DNA of 51,872 nt from Nemertoderma westbladi (GCA_032718475.1 JAUCBJ010001343.1:1-51872); one strand, 5' to 3'. Shown: positions 10,996 to 21,124, numbered from the stretch's first letter. The notes: a model not told the origin generated them from the sequence alone. Translations and numbers: made by a program.

Positions 10996-11805
10996 GTTAG
11001 TATCTTTACTATAAATCATGTTCTTAAGCATATGGGGGGGGGGGGGGGGGGGTGGGGGTGGTATCTAATTAAAAGTTTATAAATATGGGTTATGATGAAA
11101 CTATCAAAGAATATCTCAAATCACGAAATAGAGAAATTCCACAAAACATTCATACAAAAAATTTTCAAGAAAAATTGCAACATAATAATTTTCCCAAAAC
11201 TCAACATGAGGTAGTTAGTCTCTGGTTTCAGGGACGCTTAATCGAAGGGGGGGTGGGGGGGGGGGGGGATTTCAAAAAGTTATAAAACATACTTGGAGAT
11301 CCAGTTTTTGGCATTAAAAATTAGGCATTATTAGCTCATACAGTAATTATTATAACCTTGAGCATTTCTATATTTTTTGGAGGAGAACTCCAGCTGCATC
11401 TGGGGTAGAGCACCGCAATTCGCAAAGTCAGTGGTGCTCATTGCTCACCCACGCAACTGTTGGCGTTATCGAAGTGGGCATTAATTCCTAAGAGATGAAT
11501 CCCTAGACAGCATTGCAGATACGTATACAATTCCGTGATGCTGATCATGGTTCATGGTTCATCATCATCGGTAACATCTTGTTACCAAAACCCAGTACCA
11601 CATTGTAAGCATAACATCAAGTCTATCGTAGAACAGAGCAGATCAACATGTAAGAATTTTTTAGCACGAGGCTAGAGAATGGAAATATGGATGATGTCAG
11701 TAATAATACCTATTTTAATCTCAGTTAATCGATAAGAAAAATCGTATTTTTGTTGAAAAGGAACCAATGGGCCGTGGGAATTTGAGCACAATTGGTAATA
11801 ATTAC
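10996..11805 (+). other. GPCR intron 2, part upstream of the gypsy insertion
   Basis: Starts with the GTTAGT donor. It holds two G-rich runs (11034-11060 and 11248-11268) and otherwise anonymous AT-rich DNA. It ends in ATTAC at 11801-11805, the target site duplication of the inserted element. Confidence 0.75.
11034..11060 (+). repeat. Poly-G tract (19 G, then T-interrupted G runs)
   Basis: A run of 19 G followed by T, five G, T and GG lies about 40 bases after the exon 2 donor. A second run of 7 G, T, 13 G lies at 11248-11268. Both are on the sense strand of the GPCR transcript and could form quadruplexes or cause polymerase slippage. Confidence 0.9.
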
Positions 11806-12115
11806 TGTGGCAATAGCGACTATGGTACCAGTACCGGCACTATATACTTTCACTTTCATGACGACCGAGAGTCTGACTGTGTCTGTCATCAGTAGATACT
11901 TAGGATATCAGTACCGACTGTCCTATCTACCGGTACAGCAGTACTATGTTTGGACCTAGATCCGTGTAGCCCAGTAGGCTACCTTTATTCGATATATACA
12001 TTATATATTATTATACTTATCTGCTCCGGCATTACATGTTTCGACTTTACAACATTGCCTGCACGGCGTCCCGTTAACAGGTATGCGGGACCGAGAGTAG
12101 ATTCCCCCACATACA
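11806..12115 (+). repeat. 5' LTR of the gypsy element
   Basis: 310 bp, beginning TGTGGCAATAGC and ending CCCCCACATACA, with TG...CA ends. The AT-rich run near 11990-12015 (ATTATATATTATTATAC) may hold the TATA signal. Confidence 0.95.
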
Positions 12116-12134
12116 TGGCGCAGTGAGTTTACCG
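12116..12134 (+). other. Primer binding site of the gypsy element
   Basis: TGGCGCAGTGAGTTTACCG starts immediately after the 5' LTR. The TGGCGC start is typical of tRNA-primed gypsy elements. The priming tRNA was not identified. Confidence 0.7.
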
Positions 12135-12213
12135 TCACCTGTGACAGGGAGAAACCTCTACGGGATCTCCAACACTACTAATTTGTTTCCTACGTATTTG
12201 ATAATTTGGGCCC

Positions 12214-15200
12214 ATGCCGCCTAAATCTAAAGGGAAGCAAAAACCCACGTCACCGCCCACGGCGGACAGCAGTAGCAGCGACGGCGACGAAACTATAGAA
12301 GCCCGAGGCGGCAGTCACACTCCTATCCGGATGGACGACCTCGCGCGTATTCTCGCCCAACAACAGACTGCTATGGCTCAGCTGCTGGCGCAACAGCAGG
12401 AAGATGCCAACCGTCGCCAGGCGGCCGCGGACGACCGCATCGCTCAACTCCTCGCGGCTTTACAACCCGGCGTGGCGGCGGCCGCCGCACCGGGACCGCC
12501 GGCGACCCAACCCACATACGCGGGAGCCGCTACGAACCCAGCTCCACGACGCCGGGTTATCGACATCTCCGCCATGGAGAAGATCGACGCGGACGTCGAC
12601 TTCTCCTCGTTCCGCCGGTGGAGACAGGCGTGGAGGGTCCACGCCCACCGGCAGCAGGTCGCCACGTTCCCCAGGGCGGAGCAGGTTTACGCTCTCGTCG
12701 CCGCCCTGGGCAGCGACCTCCAGGAGACCATCCGCGTCACCCTCCAGGTTGACATCGACTCGGACGAGACGACCCCGGAGACGATCCTCGACGCTCTCCA
12801 GGCCCACCTCCGCTCCAAACGGAGCATCGCGATCGACGCCATCAAGTTTCACGAGCGCCGCCAAGGTGGGAACGAGGGGTTCGACTCCTTCAGGGTGGCC
12901 CTGGAGGACCTCGCGGACACCGCCGAACTCTGCGGCCACTGCCGGGACCGGCAGATCGTTACCCAAATCCTCGTGGGTGTGCGGTGCTCGGAGACCCGCA
13001 CCGAGCTGCTCAAGGTGCTCCCGCAGCCAACCCTCGAGGACTGCGTGCGGATCGCGCAGAGTGTGGAGGCCAGCGAGAGGAACGACTCCATTCTGGCGAG
13101 CGGGAAACCGATCCACAAACTCTCCTCCTACAAACGCGAACGTTCGGTTTCCCGAACCCCGGCGGCCTCCCGCACCGCGGCGGGTTCTCGCTACTCGTCC
13201 CCCGACCCTTCCCGTCGAACCAATGCATCCAACAGTTGCGGCAACTGTGGGCGAAACCACGACAAGGGGAAGGACTGCCCCGCCAAGGGTATCACGTGCC
13301 ACGCCTGCGGCAAGACGGGGCACTTCAAGTCGGTGTGCCGGTCCAAACCCGCACCCAAATCGTCGAAGGTTTCGACGATCTTCCGACAACGGAGCGTCCA
13401 CAGCTCGGACAAAGACCGGACCAGCTGCGACCTAAACTACATCTCTGTCGATGTAACAAACTCGAGGACCAACCGGTTTATGGGACGGGCCCGCCACTCC
13501 CTCCCGGATAGCGGAGCGGCTGCCTCTGTCCTCAACGAGAAACTCTTCCTTCAACTCGGGGGTCGCCATGCCGACCTCCTCCCGCTACGGGAAGACGACA
13601 AGTTCGAGGCGGCGAACCGGCTCCCCATGGCGGCCGTGGGGCGGTTCCCGGTGGAGCTCGAATACTTCGGGGCGAAGGCGATCACCGAACTGGTTATCTC
13701 CCCGGAGTCCGACGGTTTAATCCTCTCCAAGAGGACCATCCAGGACCTCGACATCCTCCCGCGGAACTTCCCGGCTCCCCTCCGCAGCCGAGGAACCGTC
13801 GCCTCCGTCGCTCCATCCCCGGCGACCCGCTCCCGGGACGACTACCTCCGCGAGTTCGACGACGTCTTCGACGACGACTCCGCCCCGCTCCCGATGATGC
13901 ACGGCCCGCCCATGCACATCCTGCTGAAAGACGGGGCGACGCCGTTCCACGTCAACGGCGCGCGACCCATCCCGTTCGCGATGCGGGACGAGGTAAAGGG
14001 TCTCCTCGACAACCTGGAACGGAGGGAAGTCATCGCCCGGGTCGACGAGCCAACAGACTGGGCCCACCCGATGACAGTGGCGAGAAAACCGGGGGGTAAA
14101 CTGCGACTTTGCGTCGACCTCCGCCACTTAAACTCGCAGGTGCGACGTCCCTACTATCCCACCCCGAGTCCACGGTCGGCGGTGGCCGGAGTTTCTTCCA
14201 CCGCCCAGGTTTTCTCGGTGTTTGACGCCGCCAGTGGCTACTGGCAGGTTCCCCTGGACGAGGAGTCACAACTCCTCACAACCTTCGCGACTCCCTGGGG
14301 CCGGTACCGTCACACCCGCAGCGTCATGGGGCTCATCTCGTCCGGAGATGAGTTTAACCGGCGGGGCGACGACGCACTCCAGGGACTCCCCAACCTCATC
14401 AAGGTTGTAGACGACGTGCTCCTCTACAACGACACCATGGAGGAGCACCTGGCCAACGTCGGCCGGTTTATGGAGCGGTGCCGGACCCACGGCATTACGC
14501 TGCACCCTGGGAAGGTGCAGTTCGCCCAGGCCGAGGTTCGGTTCGCTGGGTACCTCGTCGGCGCCTCCGGTATCAAGGCCGACCCGGAGAAACTGAAGGC
14601 GATCGCCGCCTTCCCCCGCCCAGGGAACATCACTGACCTCCGCAGCTTCGTGGGACTCGTGGAGCAACTCGCTCCGTTCTCCGGCAACATCGCCGCCGCC
14701 ATATCTCCGCTCCGCCCCCTCCTCAGTACGAAGGCGACCTTCACCTGGACGGGGGACCACGAACGGGCCTTCGAGGCCACTAAACTGGCGCTCACAACCC
14801 CACCGACCCTCGCCCCGTTCGACACGACCCGGGAGACCCGCCTCGTTACCGACGCCTCCCGGCTGAAGGGCCTCGGATACGCCCTCCTCCAGCGGTACGG
14901 GGAGGATTGGAGGCTGATCGAGTGCGGCTCGAGGTTCACCACCGACACGGAGTCCAGGTACGCCATGGTGGAACTCGAGCTCCTCGCCGTCGTATGGGCC
15001 GTCCAGAAGTGCCGGCTGTATCTTCTCGGCCTCCCCCACTTCAACTTGATTGTCGACCACCAACCGCTCGTCACAATCATTGACAAGTATACGGTGGACG
15101 CCACAGACAACACCCGCCTCCAACGCCTCAAGACTAAACTGGCCCCGTACCAGTTTACCACCACGTGGACCAAGGGGAAGGACCACGCCATCGCCGATGC

Positions 15201-16371
15201 GTTGTCCCGCGCCCCGGTCAATGACCCCACACCCGATGACATCGTCGACGATGGGGACATGGCGACCTACATCAGGGCAGTCACCCGCCAGTCCGCCGCC
15301 GACATAACCGGCTCCGACTCCGCCCACCTCGCGGATCCCGTCCTCGAGGAACTCGCCCGAGTGGCTCGGGACGACCCGGACTATAAAGCCCTACTCGCGG
15401 CCATTGAGTCGGGCTTCCCGGAATCCGGCCGGAAGGAACCGGCTGTCAACATATACTGGTCCGCCCGGGACCAGTTAACTACGGACGGGGACCTGGCCTT
15501 ATTCGGCCACCGTATTGTGGTCCCCACAGGGTCCCGGAAATCCACCCTCGCACGCCTACACGCGGCACACCAGGGGGTGGAAAAAACGCTACGTCGCGCC
15601 CGGCAGTGTGTATACTGGCCGGGCATCACCAACGACATCCGGACGTCCGTGGGCGCCTGCAGCGTGTGTCTGGCCTGTCGGTCAAGTCAGACCAAGGAAC
15701 CATTTCTGACGGAGCCCCCACCAACTCGCCCGTTTGAAGATATCTCGGGAGATTTCTTCTCACTCGACGGGAAACATTTCCTCGCCACCGCAGACAGATA
15801 TTCCGGATGGCCGGAAATCTACAGTTTCTCCGCCCCACCCACCGCTGCCCGGACAACCACCGCCCTGCGTGACTGGTTCGTCCGCTACGGGGTACCAACC
15901 CGCTTCCGGTCGGACGGCGGAACCCAGTTCACAGCAGCAGAGCTGACCAGCTTCCTAAAAGACTGGGGGGTCACACCGGTCACATCGTCGCCAGAATACC
16001 CCCAGAGTAACGGGCACGCTGAATCAGCAGTGAAGGCCCTCAAGCGCCTACTGGAGAAGACTGGGGGGTCAACGACCTCCGCCGCGTTTCAGGAGGGGCT
16101 CCTGGAACTCCGAAACAGCCCCAGGGAGAGCGGCTTCTCCCCAGCGGACATCGTGTTCGGCCATCCTATGAGGTCGCGCGTTCCGGCCCACCACAGCGCC
16201 TTCGCTCGGACACTCCAGGAGACCCGGACGGAGCTAGACCGAGTGGCGCCGGCATTAAAATCAACCAGGACCGCCCAATACAACCGCGGAGCGAAGGCCC
16301 TGGAACCATTCGCGGTGGGCACCAGGGTCCGGGTTCAACACCCGACCAATAAACGGTGGGAGCGCGCCTAG
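12214..16371 (+). CDS. Gypsy Gag-Pol polyprotein, single frame, C-terminus cut by a frameshift
   Basis: One frame of 1385 codons. Gag holds a low-complexity N-terminus and two zinc knuckles, from C342 (CX2CX3HX5C) and from C362 (CX2CX4HX4C). The protease site is D432-S-G-A. RT has FSVFDAASGYWQVPL, and its catalytic dyad lies in VVDD (D733-D734) instead of the usual YxDD. RNase H has TDAS (D880). Integrase has a zinc-binding HHCC region (H1116, H1119, C1149, C1152) and the DDE triad D1180, D1234, E1270, with 35 residues between the last two. The frame stops at 16369-16371. Recognisable integrase tail sequence continues in the next frame to 16630, so one extra base near 16369 truncates the protein. 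GC-rich codon use differs strongly from the AT-rich host surroundings. Gag and Pol share one frame with no shift site between them. Confidence 0.95.
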   Translation: MPPKSKGKQKPTSPPTADSSSSDGDETIEARGGSHTPIRMDDLARILAQQQTAMAQLLAQQQEDANRRQAAADDRIAQLLAALQPGVAAAAAPGPPATQPTYAGAATNPAPRRRVIDISAMEKIDADVDFSSFRRWRQAWRVHAHRQQVATFPRAEQVYALVAALGSDLQETIRVTLQVDIDSDETTPETILDALQAHLRSKRSIAIDAIKFHERRQGGNEGFDSFRVALEDLADTAELCGHCRDRQIVTQILVGVRCSETRTELLKVLPQPTLEDCVRIAQSVEASERNDSILASGKPIHKLSSYKRERSVSRTPAASRTAAGSRYSSPDPSRRTNASNSCGNCGRNHDKGKDCPAKGITCHACGKTGHFKSVCRSKPAPKSSKVSTIFRQRSVHSSDKDRTSCDLNYISVDVTNSRTNRFMGRARHSLPDSGAAASVLNEKLFLQLGGRHADLLPLREDDKFEAANRLPMAAVGRFPVELEYFGAKAITELVISPESDGLILSKRTIQDLDILPRNFPAPLRSRGTVASVAPSPATRSRDDYLREFDDVFDDDSAPLPMMHGPPMHILLKDGATPFHVNGARPIPFAMRDEVKGLLDNLERREVIARVDEPTDWAHPMTVARKPGGKLRLCVDLRHLNSQVRRPYYPTPSPRSAVAGVSSTAQVFSVFDAASGYWQVPLDEESQLLTTFATPWGRYRHTRSVMGLISSGDEFNRRGDDALQGLPNLIKVVDDVLLYNDTMEEHLANVGRFMERCRTHGITLHPGKVQFAQAEVRFAGYLVGASGIKADPEKLKAIAAFPRPGNITDLRSFVGLVEQLAPFSGNIAAAISPLRPLLSTKATFTWTGDHERAFEATKLALTTPPTLAPFDTTRETRLVTDASRLKGLGYALLQRYGEDWRLIECGSRFTTDTESRYAMVELELLAVVWAVQKCRLYLLGLPHFNLIVDHQPLVTIIDKYTVDATDNTRLQRLKTKLAPYQFTTTWTKGKDHAIADALSRAPVNDPTPDDIVDDGDMATYIRAVTRQSAADITGSDSAHLADPVLEELARVARDDPDYKALLAAIESGFPESGRKEPAVNIYWSARDQLTTDGDLALFGHRIVVPTGSRKSTLARLHAAHQGVEKTLRRARQCVYWPGITNDIRTSVGACSVCLACRSSQTKEPFLTEPPPTRPFEDISGDFFSLDGKHFLATADRYSGWPEIYSFSAPPTAARTTTALRDWFVRYGVPTRFRSDGGTQFTAAELTSFLKDWGVTPVTSSPEYPQSNGHAESAVKALKRLLEKTGGSTTSAAFQEGLLELRNSPRESGFSPADIVFGHPMRSRVPAHHSAFARTLQETRTELDRVAPALKSTRTAQYNRGAKALEPFAVGTRVRVQHPTNKRWERA

Positions 16372-16630
16372 CACCATCGTTGAGTCCGGTAAACACCGGA
16401 AGTATACTGTCCGGATGCCTTCCGGACGCACACTCATCCGGAACCGACGCCTACTTATTCCGGACACCGCCCTCCAGGAGACACCCACGGACCTACCAAC
16501 CCCGGACGTGACACCCACAGCCCCCAAACTCGTACGCTGGCGTGAACCCCTCATCGAAACTCAACAATTTGAGAAACTTTCAGTTTCCAAATACCCGAGG
16601 CGGGTACGTCAGCCACCCGACCGACTCTGA
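16372..16630 (+). pseudogene. Displaced integrase C-terminal tail of the gypsy element
   Basis: The frame offset by one base from the main polyprotein resumes without a gap after its stop. It carries the GKHRKYTVRMPSG and RNRRLL blocks expected at the integrase C-terminus and ends at 16630. The matching tail is also detectable in the decayed element at 22440-22700. This shows that the stop at 16369 is a lesion and not the native end. Confidence 0.8.
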
Positions 16631-16689
16631 CATGAATTTTGATGAACGAATTTTAGCTCGGCACCGCCTCAGACGGCTAACCCGAGCTC

Positions 16690-16698
16690 GAAAGGGGG
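16690..16698 (+). other. Polypurine tract of the gypsy element
   Basis: GAAAGGGGG directly abuts the 3' LTR start at 16699. The related element at 22064-27560 has GAAGGGG in the equivalent place. Confidence 0.8.
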
Positions 16699-17005
16699 TG
16701 TGGCAATAGCGACTATGGTACCAGTACCGGCACTATATACTTTCACTTTCATGACGACCGAGAGTCTGACTGTGTCTGTCATCTGTAGATACTTAGGATA
16801 TCAGTACCGACTGTCCTATCTACCGGTACAGCAGTACTATGTTTGGACCTAGATCCGTGTAGCCCAGTAGGCTACCTTTATTCAATATATTCATTATATA
16901 TTATTATACTTATCTGCTCCGGCATATGTTCCGACGTTACAACATTGCCTGCACGGCGTCCCGTTAACAGGTATGCGGGACCGAGAGTAGATTCCCCCAC
17001 ATACA
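16699..17005 (+). repeat. 3' LTR of the gypsy element
   Basis: 307 bp and almost identical to the 5' LTR. It lacks three bases in the CTCCGGCAT region and differs at about five other positions. It is followed by the target duplication ATTAC at 17006-17010. Confidence 0.95.
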
Positions 17006-17080
17006 ATTACTATATCCCGTTGAAGATCAATATTTATGAGAGATGAATTAATTAACTATGGGAACTGGTTTTTTCCGCAG

Positions 17081-17384
17081 GTATTTCAAATCAGAGTCAA
17101 CGAATATCATTTACGTTTCCTATCGAACTGCTATAGCAGTGATTATACCGTTTGTTGCTATGGTAGTGTTCTATGGTAGCATCGTCTATAAGCTGATGTC
17201 CCCTGCTGCAGTGAGCAGTAGCATTGAAAAAGAACAGGCCAAGAAACGACTTATAAGGATGTTAATTGTTATGGTGGTTCTTTACTTTATTTGTGTGGCT
17301 CCCTTCAATCTGGTTCACCTGGTTCGAGCGATAAACCCGAGTCTGTTTCACAACGTCCCAGTCTGGGTGGATATCCTGTTGCTG
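17081..17384 (+). CDS. GPCR exon 3: TM5, TM6, start of TM7
   Basis: The acceptor TTTTTTCCGCAG ends at 17080, and the first base completes codon 245 (AAG) begun in exon 2. TM5 spans about residues 258-283, with P268 at the conserved site and Y276. Intracellular loop 3 is short, with a K/R-rich end (AKKRLIRM) at the base of TM6. TM6 spans about residues 303-326, and its usual CWxP motif is present as CVAP (C316-P319), so the toggle Trp is replaced by Val. TM7 begins at VWVDILLL. The exon ends in phase 0 at the donor CTG|GTGAGT. Confidence 0.9.
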
Positions 17385-18000
17385 GTGAGTTTATATTGTA
17401 TCTGCGTAATAGATAGTTGCATAATTAATTATTGTATGAAAGCAGAACTGTGCTGAGTTTATTTATTTTTATTTTAAGTTTTCTCATTTTGATTGAATTT
17501 CATTTACATATATTTTAAATTTTATATATTTCATTTGTATTTATTTATTTTAATTTTTTCGTTTTCGTTTTCTTTATTTTTATTTTTATTTACATTTATA
17601 TTTATTTTCTGTTGTTATAATTTTCATGCATTTTTATTTTATTTTAAATTACAACATTATAGTTGAACTGAAAGTTTATATATGGAATATGAAAGCAACT
17701 TTAGAATATTGTAATCGATTTTTCGCGCCTCCATAGGCAAAACAACCAAAAAATACGATCCCTCGTGATTTTAATTTAGAATGCAATAATTACAACATAA
17801 TTATTCCCTTCCCCTCCCCTAACCTCAATATCCCCTTGCCATCTACACCCAATATACCACGGCCATCCCAAACCGGTGACCTATTAATCACCTATATAAA
17901 CCCCTCCAAGTTAAGCTCTTTGCAATATTACCAACATCCCTTCTGGTAAACCACCCCCCAATAATTAAGCTTCCGCTGTGTAATGCCTCATTCTTTCATT
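17385..18000 (+). other. GPCR intron 3, first part
   Basis: Starts with the strong donor GTGAGT. It is T-rich with many TTTATTT words to about 17680, then anonymous. No gene seen. Confidence 0.7.
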
Positions 18001-18257
18001 GTCGCAGTGTCCGAGTGGATACGGCGCCTGAACTGCTTATACAATATTGCTTGGTGGCGCAGTGTCGAATCCGACTAAAGGCTGTAGAAATTTCGCACTG
18101 TTGTGTGTCCCTTGGCAAGACACTCACGCAACGTCAACCCAGCGTTATAATGGGAACCTGGCTTGCTGGGGTAATGATAATAAAAGCGCTTTGAGTTTGC
18201 TGAGCGTAGAAAAGCGCTATATAATAAATAAGCAATATTATTATTATTATTATTATT
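18000..18257 (+). mobile_element. tRNA-derived SINE in GPCR intron 3
   Basis: The head GTCGCAGTGTCCGAGTGG...CGGCGCCTGAACT resembles a Leu or Ser type tRNA, with an A box and a B-box-like GTCGAATCC. The body has GTGTCCCTTGGCAAGACACT, a motif I know from many SINEs of aquatic animals. The 3' part has AAGCGCTATATAATAAATAA and ends in an ATT repeat. The 3' end probably mimics a LINE tail. No clear target duplication was seen. Confidence 0.75.
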
Positions 18258-19193
18258 CTACGTAAGTAACCTTTGGACAGGAAAGTTCCTTTAGCAGGTG
18301 ATAATTAGGGGTCAATTCCACAATGACCCTTAGGCCTTGTACAGTAGATGGCAGTCATTGGCAGTCAATCTTAGTTCTGTTTCTCTGTAACGGACCTGCC
18401 TACACTGCTCCACTATCTCGTTACCTCGCCTGGTAACGCCGTGGTGTTTGGATGTGTGTGGATAAGATTCCCGCTGAAAGATTCCCGCTGAGAACTGAGC
18501 TTTGGCCGACCAGCCCTGGCACGCTTGCGCACTCTGCCCGCTGGCTACTCGGTCGCACGCCTGTTTGGATCCAGACGGTGACCTGATGTTTTGCACTATT
18601 GCCAAGTTCCAATAGAATGAAGCCGCACCATATTTTCCATATTAGACTATTTTCCACAAAATAGACTTATTAGACCCCTTTGTATATTTTTTCAGAGTAT
18701 TTTAGCATTAAGACACGACTAAAATACTGTATTTTATGCACTATTTTCGGTTACAATTATTTGGATTGTATTATTTTTTGAGGCCATACTTTGGATCCTA
18801 ACGGACCCAAAGTACCCCTGACCCGGTTTCTCTTTCCCCCCCCGCCCCCTGACATATATTTAATTAGTTATTATCTACTGTACGTAATTACGGTGCCTTA
18901 ATCATTCGTCAGGACTTACTGGTACTCCTTATTGACGGTACATTGCTGTGCTTTTACGTGTTTACATATACAGTAATACTTATATATCTATCCATTGATA
19001 AAAGCCTGTAGGCCGAAATATTTGGTATAACTTTAAATTTGTGTCACCTGAAAAATATGAAACTCCCCCACCACATTATGATTACCCCAGTGACCTGGGC
19101 ACGGAACTACCTTATTAGTTTCTCTTTTTCCCTCTTCCAGAGGTTTTTCAATGGTGTTATGTAGATTACACTATTTTTATACAAAAGGAAGCA
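18258..19193 (+). other. GPCR intron 3, middle part
   Basis: No gene recognised. Short frames on both strands are unconvincing. A C-rich run lies near 18834-18850. Confidence 0.45.
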
Positions 19194-19497
19194 ATATAAC
19201 ATCGGGTGTTTGAAAAAGGTGGACTGGACACAGAAAACATGGACAACGGACAGACCAATCCGAAACGTATTATAAAAAGCAGTTTGTAGCAATTGGTCTG
19301 TCCACCTTTTTAAAGTTTTCGCTTTCTTAGTTACATAATTGGGAATAAGATGTGTGTTTGAAAAAGGTGGACTGGACACATGCACAAAAAACATAGATAA
19401 TAGTCTGACCAATCAGAAGACGTATTAAAGCAATGCTATTTATTAGTGATTGGACTGTCCACAGGTCACAGTCCACAGTGTCCTGGGCGTATCTACC

Positions 19498-19516
19498 CCC
19501 CCCCCCCCCCCCCCCG
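19498..19516 (+). repeat. Poly-C tract
   Basis: A run of about 17 or more C followed by GCGCGG inside the TIR element. It is the same homopolymer type as the G runs in intron 2. Confidence 0.85.
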
Positions 19517-20002
19517 CGCGGATTGCCCCCCTATAGACTTACAGCATAATAATAGTAGGTCTAGCGTACCGTACAGCACTTTAACTTGGATTTATTGGTT
19601 TATTTTTGTGGGTGGGTTAGTTGGTCAGGCCCAAACCCTAATTAAAACTGTCATTAGTAACCCTATAACATTAAAGTCCAGATGCTCTAATCTATGAAAT
19701 TTTGTGGAATTTAGGATCCGAAATATTTAAGTGGTTTAAATATTTAAGGGGTTACAATTCGTTACATGACAGTTTTAATGAAGGTTTTGGGCCTCCATTT
19801 CCACTTTGAATTAGGGCTTCGGACCGCCACTCCCAAAATATGGGGACTTATTTACCTCCCTCGCTGCGCTCGGTCGTTTAATAACAGATCTCGGGATGAA
19901 CGGTAAATAAAGCATATTATATTTCCCTCTCAGTACAATAGGTAGTTATTATAATTAACTTTATACTGTAATGAGTTAGAATATTGACGTTACAATATTG
20001 AT

Positions 20003-20050
20003 GCTAAGGCTAAGGCTAAGGCTAAGGCTAAGGCTAAGGCTAAGGCTAAG
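20003..20050 (+). repeat. Hexanucleotide microsatellite GCTAAG x8
   Basis: Eight uninterrupted GCTAAG units, then a degenerate GCTCAG, inside the TIR element. Confidence 0.95.
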
Positions 20051-20802
20051 GCTCAGCTCACAGACTTCGTGGCTCGCCCCATATTATTGAACTAGGCCTA
20101 TTTCGACAACTTCGGTTGGTCACAGTAAGTATGGGATAATAATAACAATAATAATCCATAAAAACCTTCTGAAATTTTTTGAAAAACGTGGACATAGCTG
20201 CTATAATGTGCAAATCAATCTGATTGGTCAATTTATTGCCTGTTCTTTCTCAACCCAGTCCACCTTATTCAAATTTGAAAAAGGTGGACAAAAAGCTGAA
20301 AAAGGTGGATATGCTGTGTGACGCAAATCGCCCGTGATTGGTCTGTCCATTGTCCATGTTTTCTGTGTCCAGTCCACCTTTTTCAAACACCCATATAACA
20401 TCTGGAGAAAACAGAAATCACTGTATTTTAGTACTATCTTGAAAGTGTTGTGGATGTGCATAAATAACAAGTCATTGAAGGACTGTGTATTATTGCGAGC
20501 TATTTCCAAGTCAGTCTTGTTACCGAGAAACCAAAACAATAAGGAAAGTTTATTAGCACTTTTGGAACTTTTTAGAGATACAACGCCGTTTTAGGAGCTT
20601 ATCGTGCCAGAGGCACGAGAAATCCATTACAAATATAAGTGAAACAATATACTTAATGAAACTATAAATTGTTAATTCAATAGTGCATGAAGTTTTTTTA
20701 GTAAAAAGGTATTAAAATTAAAATTACGCATAGGCCTATTTACTTTTTAACTAACACACCCATAGATAGTGATTAATAGCATTGCTACGTTCACCCTTTC
20801 AG

Positions 20803-20991
20803 GTACTGCTTCATTCCAACGCTTGGGTCAACCCCATCTGTTATGGTTTCTGTAACGCGAACTTTCGCAGGGAATACGCCCGGATACTAACCCCATGTCA
20901 GCGTCGTGGTGGGGATGGTGATTTATCTGGAGCTACGCGATCAACCACGGGGGGTCCCATATCGATGTCAAAGCTTCAAACAAAGAAATAA
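20803..20991 (+). CDS. GPCR exon 4: TM7, helix 8, C-terminal tail
   Basis: The acceptor CACCCTTTCAG ends at 20802, and the exon opens in phase 0 with VLLHSNAWVNPICYGF, completing TM7. The NPxxY motif is NPICY (N356-Y360), followed by helix 8 (CNANFRREYARIL), with C378 as a possible palmitoylation site. The tail is short and Ser/Thr-rich, ending KLQTKK, and the stop is TAA at 20989-20991. The four exons sum to 1227 bases, exactly 409 codons including the stop, and all phases match. That is strong support for the model. No AATAAA was identified close downstream. Confidence 0.9.
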   Translation, partial: VLLHSNAWVNPICYGFCNANFRREYARILTPCQRRGGDGDLSGATRSTTGGPISMSKLQTKK

Positions 20992-21124
20992 CACGATCAT
21001 TCGATAGTGTCCGGAGTGTCCCCATGAACTAACGACACATTGCATTGTTATAGAAACCTTACCTTTCGTTTACTTAGTTTTATGTACAAACTTTACTTAT
21101 ATGTTTATAACCATCGTCACCGTA

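Larger units (their letters stand above)
11806..17005 (+). mobile_element. Complete Ty3/gypsy LTR retrotransposon in GPCR intron 2
   Basis: The 5.2-kb element has matching LTRs (310 and 307 bp), a primer binding site abutting the 5' LTR, one large gag-pol frame, a purine tract abutting the 3' LTR, and a perfect 5-bp target duplication, ATTAC, at 11801-11805 and 17006-17010. The two LTRs differ by about five substitutions and one 3-bp indel, roughly 1.6 percent, so the insertion is young. It sits in the same orientation as the host gene. Removing it rejoins intron 2 of the GPCR without touching exons. The only visible coding lesion is a frameshift near 16369. Confidence 0.95.
19204..20392. mobile_element. 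1.2-kb TIR element with 10-bp target duplication (non-autonomous, possibly MULE-like)
   Basis: The ends are inverted repeats of 57 bases with a single mismatch, beginning GGGTGTTTGAAAAAGGTGGA. Both sides are flanked by the perfect 10-base direct repeat ATATAACATC (19194-19203 and 20393-20402). No transposase frame lies between, so the element depends on another source. Partial copies of the terminal sequence recur inside, direct at about 19350 and 20270. The interior also has a 17-C run and eight GCTAAG repeats. Nine- to ten-base duplications are typical of the Mutator superfamily, but that assignment is inference. Confidence 0.85.

Noticed and set aside
12404-15327. Long frames overlapping the gypsy polyprotein on both strands (343, 313, 353 and 278 codons)
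   Set aside because: They are shadows of GC-rich codon use. Only the 1385-codon frame carries Gag, protease, RT, RNase H and integrase motifs.
16369-16371. The stop in the gypsy polyprotein as a programmed frameshift site
   Set aside because: It lies within the integrase C-terminal region and not between gag and pol, has no slippery heptamer, and is best explained by a one-base lesion.
20003-20050. GCTAAG repeats as an interstitial telomere
   Set aside because: The unit is not a rotation or complement of TTAGGG or TTAGGC and lies inside a TIR element.
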